Below, in pieces: positions 1 to 8,612 of a stretch of 25,268 nucleotides of DNA. Below the pieces are notes generated by a model. That model had not been told where the DNA came from, searched no databases, and saw nothing but the letters and a program-made list of their open reading frames with translations. Position 1 is the first letter of the stretch. Every line of letters begins with the position of its first letter. The stretch is from Saccoglossus kowalevskii (Eukaryota; Hemichordata; Enteropneusta; Harrimaniidae), in assembly GCF_000003605.2 (NCBI RefSeq), contig NW_003142304.1, positions 361,369 to 386,636 of the forward strand, given 5' to 3'. Position numbers and translations under genes: made by a program.

Positions 1-37
1 TTTACGGCCGAATTCGGTTATCTTTGGTCAGAAATAA

Positions 38-55
38 GCGGCCATATATGGCCGC
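38..55. repeat. Perfect 18-bp palindrome
   Basis: gcggccatatatggccgc reads the same on both strands. It lies in presumed intron sequence upstream of the first visible exon. Function unknown. Confidence 0.9.
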
Positions 56-222
56 ATTGGGGCGCAAAGGGTTAATTATGTTCATTTGTACAAGATTGTT
101 AAATTCAAACTTTATGTTCTATAAAAATAAAAACATTAAGTGTTCCAAATCTTTGGGAAAACCCCTGAGTCATAACATTACACAACAGAGTATTGAATTT
201 ATTAACAATTTCTATATTGCAG

Positions 223-412
223 TTTCAGTTGCAGTAGGTGCAGTTCAGACGGATCCGCTGCCTCTGCCTTCCGTACAGATCAATACAGCTACAATGGAGC
301 TAGCAGAACGGACATCAGCTGCATTAAGAGATTTCTGTGTCACAGGCGATGTCAAAATACTGTTAGCTGTACAAAGACATCTTACTGCCGTACAGGATGA
401 AAACGGTGATTC
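223..412 (+). CDS. NFKB1: NF-kB p105 exon: pre-ankyrin linker and start of ANK1
   Basis: The acceptor is ttctatattgcag and the donor TC|gtaagt. The exon enters with two bases of a split codon (phase 2 remaining) and leaves with TC of a split Ser. It encodes a linker, then the helix [23 protein letters not shown] segment, then [17 protein letters not shown] and QDENGDS, almost identical to the segment just before ankyrin repeat 1 of vertebrate p105. Several AG dinucleotides follow the chosen acceptor (228, 234, 237, 243), all in frame with it, so the exact exon start is uncertain by up to seven codons. The reading frame continues open upstream to 24, but that stretch looks intronic. Confidence 0.93.
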
Positions 413-3400
413 GTAAGTGTGAAATACAGAATCTGTAAATGTGGTACACCTACTTAAATTAAAGTTTTGAATTGATTTGTTTATATTTTAAACTTTATCT
501 CAAATACTGTAAAAGGATTAATTATTCACTGGGTTTTAATTTTGCTTATTTCGCTGATTGGAAAATGCGCAAAATTAATTAAAACCCAATGAATATGTAA
601 AATTTAGCATAGAACACATTATCTATATGATTAAACCGTGAATTTAAAACCCACTGAATATGCCTGAAATGGTAATCAGCAAAATTTAAACCCAGTGAAA
701 ATTAGTCATTTTACAGTATTGATTATATATTGATTTCAGGGCATTACATTTGGCTGTGATTCACGGTCATGTCGAAGTTGTCCACAGTTTGCTGAGTGTC
801 ATTATCAGTATACCGCAACAACAAATTGTCAACCGCTACAACAACCTTCGACAGGTGAGATTACTTAACACTGCAGCATCTGTTACAAATGCGTTGATTT
901 GCAAATTATAGAAATGTAATCATAGAACATTAAACAGTGCCTGAAATATGTTAAAATTAGAAAGCAGACAAGAACAACATTTTTAACGTAATTTATCTAT
1001 TTTGATGTGGTGATGATCATTTTCTACGTATTTCTTGCAAATATAATAACGTGTTATCACTACAACTGTTACTTTATTGTCAGCGCTTTTGTTCGTCTGA
1101 ATCATTCGATGACTTCTTGAATTATTAATCACATCACAAAATGATTTGTCAACTAGCAATTGGCATGTCGGATAAAAACGGAGTACGTGCATCAGCACTA
1201 GCTTGCTATATATTGTGACAACTTTGCTCATACATTGTTTTATTAAAGGAGACACATATTCACAGCGGTAAAATTGTCAAAACATTATTTTATTCTTACT
1301 TTATCATTCAATATTCTGTTTTATTTGTCTTTTAAACAAATTTCTGTCTAATTCAGCTCTCAGGTTCAGAGTTCAAAGGTTGGCACTTTCAGTCAAGATG
1401 CAGTTTTGTATAATATTGAATCTCTGAATCTGTATATATGCTCAATATTAATATTTATTTTCTTGCACAATAATTTTATTTATGTTAAAATATATTTAAA
1501 AAAAAATTTTCAGAAATATGCATTGGAGGGCTCACACAACAATTAATGTTTATATTTGGATAGTAATCAGTTATTAGAGAACTGGTAAAATCTAGTAAAA
1601 ATGAAACATTTGTCAAAAATGGTGCGTTTTTATAAAATACTAGTTATGACTGAGCAATGTTTATGTTTATTGCGCTTGAATGAACTGTGTATAACGTGCA
1701 GTGTGCTTTATAATATTGTGCAGTCTGCTCCTTCCAATATGGAATGTTGGTAAAAATTGACAAACCTTTTTGATCAAAAACTTAAAGCAATATCTGCAAC
1801 TGTCTGTATAACTCAAAACGATGATGAAATTTAGTGACAATTTTACAAAATGTGAAAATATTTGCACTGAATTTTGAGCTGAAAAAATATCTGGCACTCA
1901 AAGGGTTGAATGAGTATTTCGAAATCTCCATTTTATTTTCAGACTCCCCTTCATCTGGCTGTCATCACCGGCCAACCTGAAGCTGTTGAATTGTTACTAA
2001 GATGCGGAGCTGATGTGTCGAAACTTGATCGTCATGGCAACACTGCAGCTCATCTTGCTGCCGAGTTGGGTAGTGTAAACTGTTTGAAGGTGTTACTAAG
2101 GCAACAGAGAGAACTAAAAGAAGGTAAAAGATATCCCGAATTAGACTGGAAGAACTATGAAGGTTTGTGATGATTTATTTTTTTTTTTTACAAAATATTT
2201 TACATTTGCACTATGTTTTCACTATGTTGGAAATGTTTCAAAATATTGAAATTGCCAAATTCAATGCCATAAAATATGCAGCAACATTTTTTATAACATT
2301 TTGCTAATTTTTATGTATTTTTTAAAATTTCTATGACTTAAAAGACTTAATTTCTCATTGGACACAGAAATTGATGAAAAAAAAGGTTAATTTATTGAAA
2401 GGTGACAAAAGTTGACTTTGATGCTGAATGATTTAATCCTAGTTAAGTAAAGTGTGTGGTTCACAATATGTTTCTTTGTGTATTCAGCACAGTTGTTGCA
2501 TCATACAATGCTTTTTCCTACTGTTACTGTATGCAAATCATTTAATTAATATGTATAATGTTTGTTTTTAGGTTTTACCTGTGTTCATCTTGCTGTTAAA
2601 GCTGGTAGTCTGAACTGTTTACGATCCTTAGTTTCTGTTGGAGCCAATGTCAATGAACCGGTTAGTTTTGCATCTATGATATGCCATCTAACATAAGGCA
2701 AAAGGTCAAATGTCAATGATATGCCATCTAACATAAGGCAAAAGGTCAAATGTCAATGATATGCCATCTAACATAAGGCAAAAGGTCAAATGTCAATGAT
2801 ATGCCATCTAACATAAGGCAAAAAGTCAAATGTCAATGATATGCCATCTAACATAAGGCAAAAGGTCAAATGTCAATGATATGCCATCTAACATAAGGCA
2901 AAAGGTCAAATGTCAATGATATGCCATCTAACATAAGGCAAAAAGTCAAATGTCAATGATATGCCATCTAACATAAGGCAAAAGGTCAAATGTCAATGAT
3001 ATGCCATCTAACATAAGGCAAAAGGTCAAATGTCAATGATATGCCATCTAACATAAGGCAAAAGGTCAAATGTCAATGATATGCCATCTAACATAAGGCA
3101 AAAAGTCAAATGTCAATGATGCAATATATTGAGGAAATCATTTCAAGCTTACATATGTTGTCACTTGGTATAAATAGTTTAATAGTTTAACTATGTTTTA
3201 TTTTGTATTTAGGATAGTTGGCAAGGTTTTAATAGTTTAACTATGATTTATTCAGTATTTAGGATAGTTGGCAAAGTTTTAATAGTTTAACTATGTTCTA
3301 TTCAGTATTTAGGATAGTTGGTAAGGTTTTAGTAGTTTAACTATGTTTTACTCAGTATTTAGGGTAGTTGGCAAGGTTTTAATAGTTTAACTATGTTCTA

Positions 3401-6400
3401 TTCAGTATTTAGGTTAGTTGGCAAGGTTTTAATAGTTTAACTATGTTTTATTCAGTATTTAGGTATAGTTTAACTATGTTCTATTCAGTATTTAGGATAG
3501 TTGGCAATGTTTTAGTAGTTTAACTATGTTCTATTCAGTATTTAGAATAGTTGGCAAGGTTTTAGTAGTTTAACTATGTTCTATTCAGTATTTAGGATAG
3601 TTGGCAAGGTTTTAGTAGTTTAACTATGTTCTATTCAGTATTTAGGATAGTTGGCAAGGTTTTAGTAGTTTAACTATGTTCTATTCAGTATTTAGGTTAG
3701 TTGGCAAGGTTTTAATAGTTTATCTATGTTCTATTCAGTATTTAGGGTAGTTGGCAAGGTTTTAGTAGTTTAACTATGTTCTATTCAGTATTTAGGTTAG
3801 TTGGCAAAGTTTTAATAGTTTATCTATGTTCTATTCAGTATTTAGGGTAGTTGGCAAGGTTTTAATAATTTAACTGTTTTATTCAGTATTTAGGATAGTT
3901 GGCAAGGTTTTAATAGTTTAACTATAATTTATTTTGTTGGCAAGTTTTTAATAGTTTCACTATGTTCTATTCTGTATTTAGGATGGTAAAAGTGGACACA
4001 CAGCCTTGCACCATGCTGTAGAACATGAACATTTAGGAATTATTGGATATCTTATACTAGAAGCACAGTCTGATCTACATGCTCAGAACTTCGCTGGTGA
4101 TACAGTATTACACATCGCTAGCGGCCGTCAGATGTACAATGTAGCCGCTTTGTTGGTGGCTGCGGGATCTGACCCATGGATGGAGAATTACGAACCATTA
4201 GAGGAATCGGAAGATGAAGAACAAGAGAAAGAAATAGATACGTCAGATGATGATTCTTATGGAGAAACGTCACTTGATTTAGCCATGGATGATCAGGTAT
4301 GCTAACCCCCTAAGCTAACAATTATTATTTCAAAACCCCCTAGTTGATCACTGTTTTTTGCAGACACCTTAACTTTACTGTTAATAATTTCCATGTGTGG
4401 AAAATCTTTCAGATGGCAAAAATTCTCAAAGGTGAGCCGTATCATCCGTCAATATTAAGTAAATCATCGCACATTTCTGCTGTTCCTATGGCAACTCACA
4501 GTGAAAAAACAACGTCTCAGTCGCCCAGTAGTTTTGATGTCGGGTATTACTCGGTTTCAAGATCAACTGCACTCTCTGATTCCATGTCAGAATGGAGTAG
4601 CCACATCAGTAAAGGTGAGATCTGTTTACTGTGAATCAACCTTTTCACCACATTTCTCAACTTTTTCACCTTCCACAAAGTAGTTCCATAATTTGTCTGT
4701 GCATCTTAATTAGGTAATTTGCATATTTTAAACCCCTTCAGCACCATTGTAAGTTTTTGTCATCTTCCACAAGATTTTTTATAATAAGGTTATTACAACT
4801 TAACCAAGGATACAACAAACTATTGCATTCAGACTTGCCGTGCTGTTTAGGGTTGTCACCTGCGTACGCGCATGAATTGAGTCTTAAGCGTTGATAACAA
4901 CGCATACTAAAAACCAAAGGCTTATGAGTAGATGTGTGTTTGTAAACAATGACACGCTATGGCCATCAGACGCATGCGCAGGTGATGACTCACTGCTTCA
5001 AATCGCTTAATTAGGAATTTTTAAATTTAACGAATCACTGTCAGTTTGTGTCGTGGAACCCGAGTGCTACAAATTTTCAAGATTTTCACTAAGTTACAAA
5101 ATGCACAAAATTAATGCGGTTTTACCTTGTCACTCTTAATTTTAGTTTTGTGCAAAGTGTAGATGTTTGTCATAGCATATCAAAGGTAGATAAGTGATAA
5201 GGGCATGCAGCTATAGTGACAAGTCATAACAAATCTCACTGATCAAAATCACACAATCATTTCCAACTAGATTGCTTTTGAACTTTTATGTTTTTGTCTT
5301 CTTCGCATGGTTCATAACCACCTTAATTTCACAATGTCTACCGATGAGTTTCATGTTATTCTGTGATGATATTGGTCAGATCACTCGCTTGGAAAACTTT
5401 ATAAAAAGTTTGCTCCTATCAATTTGCAGTCTGATAATTTGAAAACATTAAAGGAGAAAAGTTTCATGAAAGTCATGTGACTTGATGTTTCATGACAACA
5501 GCAAAAATTAGTTGTCTTGTGTATTTAAAGCTAACATACAACTCGAGTTCAGTTTATTGATTGTCATTTAGCATAATTATAAAGTTGCATAGCCTTATTT
5601 TGTCACTCTGTTTTATAGGAGACATGATTAAATTGGATCCTATTGTACGTAACAGTCTATTAAAACTATTGGACGTCCCAAGGGACAACTGCTGTGATTG
5701 GAGATCAGTCGCTGAGGAACTTTGCCTTGGAAACATGATAAATGCTTTTAAATTGTCATCTAGCCCCACAAAAATACTTCTTGATAATTTTGAGGTAAGT
5801 GGTTTTTTTTTTTAAATCATTCATCAACTTCTGTGGTCAGTGGTGCTGTGAAGTATGATAATTTCAGTTCGCCTGGGGAATCATCTGGGATAATTTCAAC
5901 TGGGTTAGGGAGTCCAGTGGATTTTTTAAACTGGGCTAGGGAGTCCTGAGGCATCATATTCATATCATTTTTACTCTGGTACTTGTGGTTTCTGTAAGAA
6001 AACATGATAGTTTTGGTTATACGGGTAAACTAATTCAAAATATGTATCTGTGTTGTAATTAGGCAATCGGTGGAACTATTGAACAGTTGCAGCAGGCACT
6101 TTATGTTTTAAACCGAAAAGATGCCCTGAAGGTTCTAGAGGAAGCTGGATTTCCTTTTAAACTAACCATCACACAAGAAAAAGGTCAGTTCTTCACTAAT
6201 TCTAATCAACAAAGTATGATTGTAGGTAGTATTTGACTAATCAACGCTCAGTGAAGGTGGATGTGATCCTGTGTCGCCTGAGTGCATACTTTACGGTATA
6301 CTCTTGATAACTTTATTATAAATTTTTTTCCTGCTTATAGAAATCATTTAAAATAACTGTCTGAAATGGCAACGAAAAATATTTCGCGCTATGCAAAATT

Positions 6401-6796
6401 TTATTATTATATACAGTAACAAGATTCCTTTATCATCACGGGCTACAGCACTTCTGTGTCTGATGTAAACAAAAAAGTGTTTGAATGTGATGTAAACATA
6501 ACACACATTTCCCAAATAGGGTTAGTTATTTTAACGTGTCTTATAGCATGTCTGTACGGCATTGTATGGCTGAATTCTATTGTTCACTGTGTCGGGTGTA
6601 TAATACGACCATTTACGCATTTATTGCAGAGCGAGATGTGAAAGGGGTGATACCCGAAAGCTGTGAATCTGGGCTGGGTTCGATACAAGCTTCAATGATA
6701 TCAAGATCTGATGAAGCTTCTGGTATGACTGTGTTGCCTAGCAACCAGTCGTCGCAGCATTTACCAGATATAAACCAACCCACAGAGGCACATTGA
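223..6796 (+). CDS. NFKB1: NF-kB p105/p100-type precursor, C-terminal half (9 exons, 5' partial)
   Basis: Join 223-412, 740-854, 1943-2162, 2572-2660, 3982-4296, 4413-4614, 5619-5794, 6063-6183, 6630-6796. All introns are GT-AG and the frame stays open for 530 complete codons to TGA. Order in the partial protein: linker helix (1-60), seven ankyrin repeats (about 57-320) with a DE-rich insert before repeat 7, Ser/Thr-rich spacer (320-376), death domain (about 377-465), C-terminal tail (466-530). The string [18 protein letters not shown] before the first ankyrin repeat is the hallmark of vertebrate p105. In the family, the ankyrin half retains Rel dimers in the cytoplasm and is removed by proteasomal processing or degradation after IKK phosphorylation. 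The Rel homology domain and glycine-rich processing region are not in the window. The NFKB1 symbol means the NFKB1/NFKB2 class; an invertebrate gene may be co-orthologous to both. Confidence 0.96.
413..739 (+). other. NF-kB intron holding a MITE-like element
   Basis: 327-bp intron; about two thirds of it is the inverted-repeat element at 505-718. Nothing else is seen in it. Confidence 0.85.
505..718 (-). mobile_element. MITE-like inverted-repeat element, family A copy 1
   Basis: Starts tactgtaaaa and ends ttttacagta, with further inner inverted similarity (cactgggttt...aaacccagtg). The outer TA could be a duplicated target site. Three other copies lie at 10012-10222, 19969-20181 and, more diverged, 17798-17991. 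This copy is inverted relative to the other two full ones. No coding capacity at 214 bp, so non-autonomous. Confidence 0.8.
740..854 (+). CDS. NFKB1: NF-kB p105 exon: ankyrin repeat 1
   Basis: Acceptor attgatttcag, donor CAG|gtgaga. It completes the split Ser codon, then reads [18 protein letters not shown], a standard ankyrin repeat (xTPLHLAxxxGHxxVVxxLL), followed by a loop ending NRYNNLRQ. Phase 0 exit. Confidence 0.95.
855..1942 (+). other. NF-kB intron, no gene seen
   Basis: 1088-bp AT-rich intron. An open frame on the minus strand at 983-1255 and another at 1667-1897 have no recognisable protein features and no splice context. No repeat family is clearly resolved. Confidence 0.75.
1943..2162 (+). 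CDS. NFKB1: NF-kB p105 exon: ankyrin repeats 2 and 3
   Basis: Acceptor ccattttattttcag, donor GAAG|gtttgt. It opens [19 protein letters not shown] (repeat 2), then [19 protein letters not shown] (repeat 3), then a charged segment [19 protein letters not shown]. Both repeats match the p105 order. The donor gtttgt is weaker than the others. The exon leaves with G of a split Gly. Confidence 0.95.
2163..2571 (+). other. NF-kB intron, no gene seen
   Basis: 409-bp AT-rich intron with poly-T after the donor. No feature is seen. Confidence 0.8.
2572..2660 (+). CDS. NFKB1: NF-kB p105 exon: ankyrin repeat 4
   Basis: Acceptor gtttgtttttag, donor CCG|gttagt. It reads [20 protein letters not shown], then SVGANVNEP, a full ankyrin repeat ending in the GANVN turn. 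Phase 0 exit. The donor sits only about 15 bases before a 40-bp minisatellite. Confidence 0.94.
2676..3120 (+). repeat. 40-bp minisatellite, about 11 copies, in NF-kB intron 4
   Basis: The unit begins atgatatgccatctaacata and runs 40 bp. Copies are almost identical; the visible variant is aaagg versus aaaag, found in the units at about 2821, 2941 and 3101. It starts 15 bp after the exon donor. Confidence 0.97.
3172..3981 (+). repeat. 50-bp minisatellite carrying copies of the 3' splice site, NF-kB intron 4
   Basis: The unit is about 50 bp and includes ctattcagtatttag, gatagttggcaag and gttttaatagtttaac. The tatttag AG occurs at about 3211, 3261, 3311, 3361, 3411, 3461, 3494, 3544, 3594, 3644, 3694, 3744, 3794, 3844 and 3892, and finally at 3980, where it is the real acceptor of the next exon. 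One unit is shortened to 33 bp and one near 3930 lost the tag. Units are more diverged than in the neighbouring 40-bp array. Confidence 0.96.
3982..4296 (+). CDS. NFKB1: NF-kB p105 exon: ankyrin repeats 5, 6 and part of 7
   Basis: The acceptor tctgtatttag is the last unit of a tandem repeat array (see the 50-bp minisatellite). Donor CAG|gtatgc. The 105 codons start [19 protein letters not shown] (repeat 5), then [18 protein letters not shown] (repeat 6), and end [10 protein letters not shown]-like sequence followed by [13 protein letters not shown] and [19 protein letters not shown] (acidic insert, then repeat 7). The same acidic insertion position exists in vertebrate p105 after the ENFEPL-like motif. 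Confidence 0.95.
4413..4614 (+). CDS. NFKB1: NF-kB p105 exon: end of ANK7 and Ser-rich spacer
   Basis: Acceptor aaaatctttcag, donor AAAG|gtgaga. It opens [17 protein letters not shown], which matches the VxxILNGKPYEP-like end of p105 repeat 7. A Ser/Thr-rich, poorly structured spacer follows ([20 protein letters not shown] and onward to WSSHISK). It leaves with G of a split Gly. Intron 5 before it is only 116 bp. Confidence 0.92.
4615..5618 (+). other. NF-kB intron, mostly unique AT-rich sequence
   Basis: 1004-bp intron with no coding signal. It carries one short segment, about 5178-5212, that recurs near 21521-21556 (tcaaaggtagataag, one or two changes, then gataagggcatgca). Confidence 0.75.
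5619..5794 (+). CDS. NFKB1: NF-kB p105 exon: first part of death domain
   Basis: Acceptor ctctgttttatag, donor GAG|gtaagt. It encodes [16 protein letters not shown], then [20 protein letters not shown], then [13 protein letters not shown]. This follows vertebrate p105 death-domain helices 1-4: the DW..LA..LGL core and the NAFRLS.SPSK.L.DN.E segment. In vertebrates the p105 death domain recruits IKK and binds the kinase TPL2/MAP3K8; whether that holds here is inference. Confidence 0.95.
5795..6062 (+). other. NF-kB intron splitting the death domain
   Basis: 268-bp intron between the two death-domain exons. Short imperfect direct repeats (ctgggttagggagtcc / ctgggctagggagtcc, near 5900-5950) are visible. 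Confidence 0.75.
6063..6183 (+). CDS. NFKB1: NF-kB p105 exon: second part of death domain
   Basis: Acceptor ttgtaattag, donor AAAG|gtcagt. It reads [20 protein letters not shown], then [20 protein letters not shown]. The GGT..EL..AL......A..V.. pattern is the last two helices of the p105 death domain. It leaves with G of a split Glu. Confidence 0.95.
6184..6629 (+). other. NF-kB last intron, no gene seen
   Basis: 446-bp intron. A reading frame open upstream of the final exon is intronic sequence. Confidence 0.75.
6630..6796 (+). CDS. NFKB1: NF-kB p105 terminal exon: C-terminal tail with ESGLGS degron-like motif
   Basis: The acceptor is cgcatttattgcag; the exon ends at TGA 6794-6796. The tail starts [18 protein letters not shown] and ends [15 protein letters not shown] (6665-6682) fits the (D/E)SGxxS beta-TrCP phosphodegron and lies where vertebrate p105 has its IKK-phosphorylated DSGVETS. 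The rest is Ser-rich and low in hydrophobic residues. Confidence 0.93.
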
Positions 6797-8612
6797 TCCA
6801 AGTTGAATATAAAACTAGATAAATTTTAAATCTAAAATTTTTAGTTTGATAAAAATATGTTTATGAAAGTAAACATATTTAAACATATGTGATGTATTAA
6901 ATTCAGTACATGTTACCAGCAATTTTTATATTTATCACCTAAGTTGTCATTATATGCCATTTTTTGTGCTTACCTATATTTTCCAGTTACTCCATAATTT
7001 GTAGTTTAGTAATAGTTTTTGAATTGGTTTGAGTCAATCTTAGTTAGTCTTCAACTGGTTTGTCAATATCTCAAATAATTACGTATAGTTATCAATAAAT
7101 ACACTCTGACAGAAGTGTATTTATGGAGAAAAGTCATTTTTTTATTAAATTCAGTATACAATATTTAATTTATGTGTTTGTATTTGAGATACATTTCCAT
7201 TAAACAAAATACAGTTTTCGAAAGGTAATCACATTCGGATCAAATGGCGACAGCGTCAAATTCATAAATCTAGTAAACTCTATGTTCATTTTTTATGCTC
7301 ATGTTTGAGTACTTGTTATTTGTAAACTTGGAATAGATTGTCAAATATGTCAAATTGTTCTAATTTAAAGTAGATACATGAATTAGGTATGTCTCTATTG
7401 TTCATCTTAATGCACATGTAGTCAGTAGGAGTTCATTCTTTTACAGTATTACATATATGACATGATGACTTTGTGACCATGTATATTATGACTATTGCCC
7501 TCTATGTCAATTGCAACAGCATTAAAATTAAAATATACTTTAGGTTGAATAAATTACATGAAGTCATTGTGACAATTATCTAATGAAAAACTGAACTCCT
7601 ATGAAATTGCACAAATAGACACAATTGGGCACTGAGAACTCCTTGATAGGAAGAGAGTAACTCGACTTGCTTTTGCCCCCAAAATAGTACTCCCTGTTCT
7701 TTCCCTGGATGCAACGGCGGGAGAGAATGGATTGCATATATTATTTGAGGGCAAAAGAATTGTTGCATGACTCTCTCAATCTCAGGAAACTTGGTATCCA
7801 TTTGTGTTTAATGTTAACCTCAATGATTTTAAAAAATAGGATTACCTTAAAACAAAAATTTGCTCTGGTTGGTTTTAGAAAATATACATTATTCTAAAAT
7901 GTGTAATGTAATTACATTGGTCAACCCGCGATTATATTGATATATCCACAGTCCCTCTATCACTGTGATATATCCAACATACAAATAAATGCAAAGAATT
8001 GAATCCTTGTTGTTCCAGTGAGCAGTCTGAGAATTATAAAGATTCAAGTATGTTTTTCTTTTCAAAGATAGATTATACTTAGATGTACAAGCTTTTTTTT
8101 TCTTCTCATGTTGCATATCAAATGTAGTTAGATTCTTTGAGACTTATTTTTTAGTGTTTTGTCGAGTCAATTGCTGTAATAATAGTATATAGTAATAGTA
8201 TTAAAATAGTAATAGTATTAAAACCACATTTAATTTATAAGCATTGCAAGATTGGATTATGATTGTATATTAATCAGTGATATAATTATTGACCATTTGC
8301 AGGTTTCATATTATGCAACATTTTTGTTTGGAGTGAATACACCATATTCAATTGTTGCCAGTCATGAAACAATGGAAGCTAAATTCTTTGATAATCCAGA
8401 TTCTGGTCATCACTTGACAATGATTTGTGTACACGAGACAATGACCGTGCGCGTCATAGTTAATGAACCTACATTGCCGACATAATTGGACAGAATGTCA
8501 CGTGTATCAGAGTTCACAATAACTAACGCGGCAATATTAGAATTAGAATTTGTGGTTTATTTTTGTGTTAAATGCAGTGTAAATGTTTCTTACTTCTTAT
8601 TTCATCAATAAA
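6797..8612 (+). other. Presumed NF-kB 3' UTR and downstream sequence
   Basis: AT-rich sequence after the NF-kB stop codon with no further p105-like coding. AATAAA hexamers at 7094, 7548, 7984 and 8607 are possible poly(A) signals. Which is used cannot be told from sequence. A more GC-rich patch lies at about 7610-7800, and a short open frame preceded by a good splice acceptor at 8303-8485 (see findings). Confidence 0.5.
7580..7801 (-). other. GC-richer patch with a 73-codon open frame, function unknown
   Basis: The base composition is clearly richer in G and C than the flanks. A minus-strand frame of 73 codons reads as ordinary mixed protein sequence (for example KFPEIERVMQQFFCPQ, then GKEQGVLFWGQKQVELLSSY). 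I do not recognise a family. No promoter or splice context is evident. It could be a gene fragment carried by a repeat, or chance. Confidence 0.2.

Noticed and set aside
24-222. Upstream part of the open frame leading into the first NF-kB exon
   Set aside because: It has no p105 similarity, is AT-rich and lies before a good acceptor, so I treat it as intron; the ATG at 24 is not the gene start.
983-1255. 90-codon minus-strand open frame
   Set aside because: Lies inside an NF-kB intron, no domain, no splice context.
1667-1897. 76-codon minus-strand open frame
   Set aside because: Intronic AT-rich sequence with no protein-like features.
5817-6005. Minus-strand open frame in the death-domain intron
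   Set aside because: Made of short direct repeats (gg.tagggagtcc); opposite strand to the real gene.
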